From an uncultured Armatimonadota bacterium (GTDB lineage Bacteria; Armatimonadota; Armatimonadia; Armatimonadales; Armatimonadaceae): a DNA stretch of 6,505 nt. Under the pieces are notes generated by a model that saw nothing but the letters and a program-made list of their open reading frames with translations, searched no databases and was not told the origin of the DNA. The stretch's first letter is position 1. Each line of letters starts with the position of its first letter. Where the stretch lies: the NCBI GenBank assembly GCA_903915615.1, contig CAIWTR010000287.1:1-6505 (forward strand), in the 5' to 3' direction. Below, piece by piece: positions 5,229 through 6,505 of the stretch. Position numbers and translations under genes: made by a program.

Positions 5229-6505
5229 ATGGCTGGTTGCCCAACGCTAACATCCACCAAGGTCCTCCGCTCGCTCGGCATCGCCGCCGTTGTTATCCCC
5301 CTCATCGGTGGACAGACCTCTCACAGCCAGCAGGTTGCGGCACCGCCTGCGATGCCGATGCCGCAAGCTCCGCCAACGAGTGATGCCGCACCCTTGGTAT
5401 TAAAGGCAACCGTCGGTGCAGAGAAGCGGTTGCAGAGCAATGGCCAAATGGTTGCGATGGTGCAGGGCCGCACGATCACGCTTGAGTTTGATCAAATTGA
5501 CAAGACGCGCATCACCAAAGTGGACAAAGATGGCAAAGTCACTGTCGAGAATACCGTCGAGTCAAGCCAGGCAAAAGTCGGTGGGCAGTCTATCCCTGAT
5601 GATGCCCCAAGCAAGGATGTCGATACGATCACATTCGATACTGACAATAGTCTCGTTTCCTATCAGTCATCGGATACCGATCAGGATTCCCTAAAGCGCT
5701 CTGTACGCCTGTTCAGCGCTACGCAGCCTCTGTTTGCCAATGTTCCGACAAAGGTTGGCACACAGTGGAGTAAGACGCTGAAGGCTGATGCCATCCCGGG
5801 GATGCGTGATGCCAAGGTAGACATGATGGTCATGGCCATCGAGCCAAAGCAAGGTGTGCCGTGTATCCGGCTAGGGGTTCGCTTTTTGGAGACATCCGGG
5901 CCTACGCCACTGCAATCCGAAGGCATTATGTGGATAGAGCGTAGCAGTGGAGACAAGGTTGCCGCGGAATGGAATATCCGGAATCTTCCACTTGGAGATG
6001 ACACCGAGCTCGTCAGCGGCCGCGTCGTGGAGACACGTATTTCCGGTGGAATTCTCGCAATACAAAATGGTGGGGCGTCGCCGGACACAAGCAAACCATC
6101 CACAAATCCAACCCTCCCCGTTCCTGCGAGTCCGCCAAAGCCGGAAGCGAAAAAAATCGATGAGCTGGTAAAGGATTACGAAAAGCTTCCAGGACTCATG
6201 ACGATATACCGGAAGAAGGATGCCCTTTCTGGTCGTGAGACGATTTACCTTGAGATTCCAGATGACCAGCTGAGCAAGTGGCTGCTCCTGCAGGCTACTG
6301 CCAGTACGGGCACAAGCGGCTACGTTGAGCTCGGTGAGCCGATTGGTGATCTCGCCTTCCAGTTCCAAAAGCTACCGGATGATCGTATTGCGATAATGGT
6401 TCCGAACTGGACGCACATCGCGCCCGGCGATGCACTGACGGAGAAGAATGTACGTGCTGTTTACCCGGATGCCATCATTCAAGCCTACCGTGTTGAGGCA
6501 AAGCA
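5229..6505 (+). CDS. Exported zinc-dependent metalloprotease, DUF5118/DUF5117 type, N-terminal part (3' end outside window)
   Basis: The frame runs open from the ATG at 5229 to the right edge (425 complete codons). It is the first ATG after an in-frame TAA at 5193-5195, with AAAGGA at 5212-5217 eleven bases upstream. Residues 1-34 look like a Sec signal peptide: Lys11 and Arg14, hydrophobic core LGIAAVVIPLIGG, likely cleavage near SHSQQ. A Pro/Ala-rich stretch (35-56) precedes an unassigned, beta-rich region at about 57-275. A Pro/Ser/Thr linker follows (283-306). From 308 the sequence resembles DUF5118 and then DUF5117 of TonB-system-associated zinc metalloproteases: DYEKLPGLMTIYRKKDA, TIYLEIPDDQLSKWLLLQATAS, DLAFQFQKLPDDRIAIMVPN, AVYPDAIIQAYRVEA. 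The zinc site (HExxH) would lie beyond the window, so catalysis cannot be confirmed. By family it is an extracytoplasmic, cell-envelope protease. The roughly 250 residues before DUF5118 are more than I expect for the family. It probably has its own promoter, which I could not identify with confidence. Confidence 0.72.
   Translation, partial: MAGCPTLTSTKVLRSLGIAAVVIPLIGGQTSHSQQVAAPPAMPMPQAPPTSDAAPLVLKATVGAEKRLQSNGQMVAMVQGRTITLEFDQIDKTRITKVDKDGKVTVENTVESSQAKVGGQSIPDDAPSKDVDTITFDTDNSLVSYQSSDTDQDSLKRSVRLFSATQPLFANVPTKVGTQWSKTLKADAIPGMRDAKVDMMVMAIEPKQGVPCIRLGVRFLETSGPTPLQSEGIMWIERSSGDKVAAEWNIRNLPLGDDTELVSGRVVETRISGGILAIQNGGASPDTSKPSTNPTLPVPASPPKPEAKKIDELVKDYEKLPGLMTIYRKKDALSGRETIYLEIPDDQLSKWLLLQATASTGTSGYVELGEPIGDLAFQFQKLPDDRIAIMVPNWTHIAPGDALTEKNVRAVYPDAIIQAYRVEAK

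Noticed and set aside
5416..5694. Short + strand open frame inside the metalloprotease gene
   Set aside because: It lies in another frame within the longer continuous reading frame from 5229, which has a signal peptide and family motifs.

Overview
The window looks like chromosomal DNA from a diderm (outer-membrane) bacterium of moderate GC content. All recognisable genes lie on the + strand. They form one TonB energy-transduction cluster followed by the start of an exported metalloprotease gene. The mix of an OAR-like TonB-dependent receptor, a compact ExbB, two ExbD copies, a very long TonB and a DUF5118/DUF5117-type zinc metalloprotease fits Armatimonadota-like or other environmental diderm phyla (Gemmatimonadota, Acidobacteriota and Bacteroidota relatives). 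That phylum guess rests on family knowledge and gestalt only, not on a search.

Layout: positions 1-1590 hold the C-terminal part of a TonB-dependent outer-membrane receptor whose start lies off the left edge. A 68-base gap contains a strong imperfect hairpin (1599-1637). Then come exbB (1659-2291), a first exbD (2314-2754), a second exbD (2773-3222) and a 584-residue TonB-family protein (3240-4994), with gaps of only 22, 18 and 17 bases. A textbook rho-independent terminator at 5027-5066 closes the unit. The 234-base intergenic region 4995-5228 also holds three copies of an 11-base motif, CATNNGGATGT, in alternating orientation, a UUCG-type hairpin and an 11-base palindrome. From 5229 to the right edge runs the N-terminal part of an exported protein: signal peptide, about 215 residues of unassigned beta-rich sequence, a Pro/Ser linker, then the start of a DUF5118/DUF5117-like zinc metalloprotease.

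How the genes work together: ExbB and the ExbD proteins would form the proton-driven motor in the inner membrane. The long TonB would carry that energy across the periplasm to the receptor encoded just upstream. The downstream protease may act on extracytoplasmic protein or peptide, possibly feeding the receptor, but it sits behind a terminator and appears to be its own transcription unit. No RNA genes, mobile elements, CRISPR arrays or broken genes were seen. The more unusual points are the three-copy inverted motif before the protease gene, the near-identical membrane segments of the two ExbDs joined to diverged periplasmic domains, an Asn where E. coli TonB has its essential membrane His, a Thr where E. 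coli ExbB has a conserved Glu, and the extra N-terminal region on the metalloprotease.
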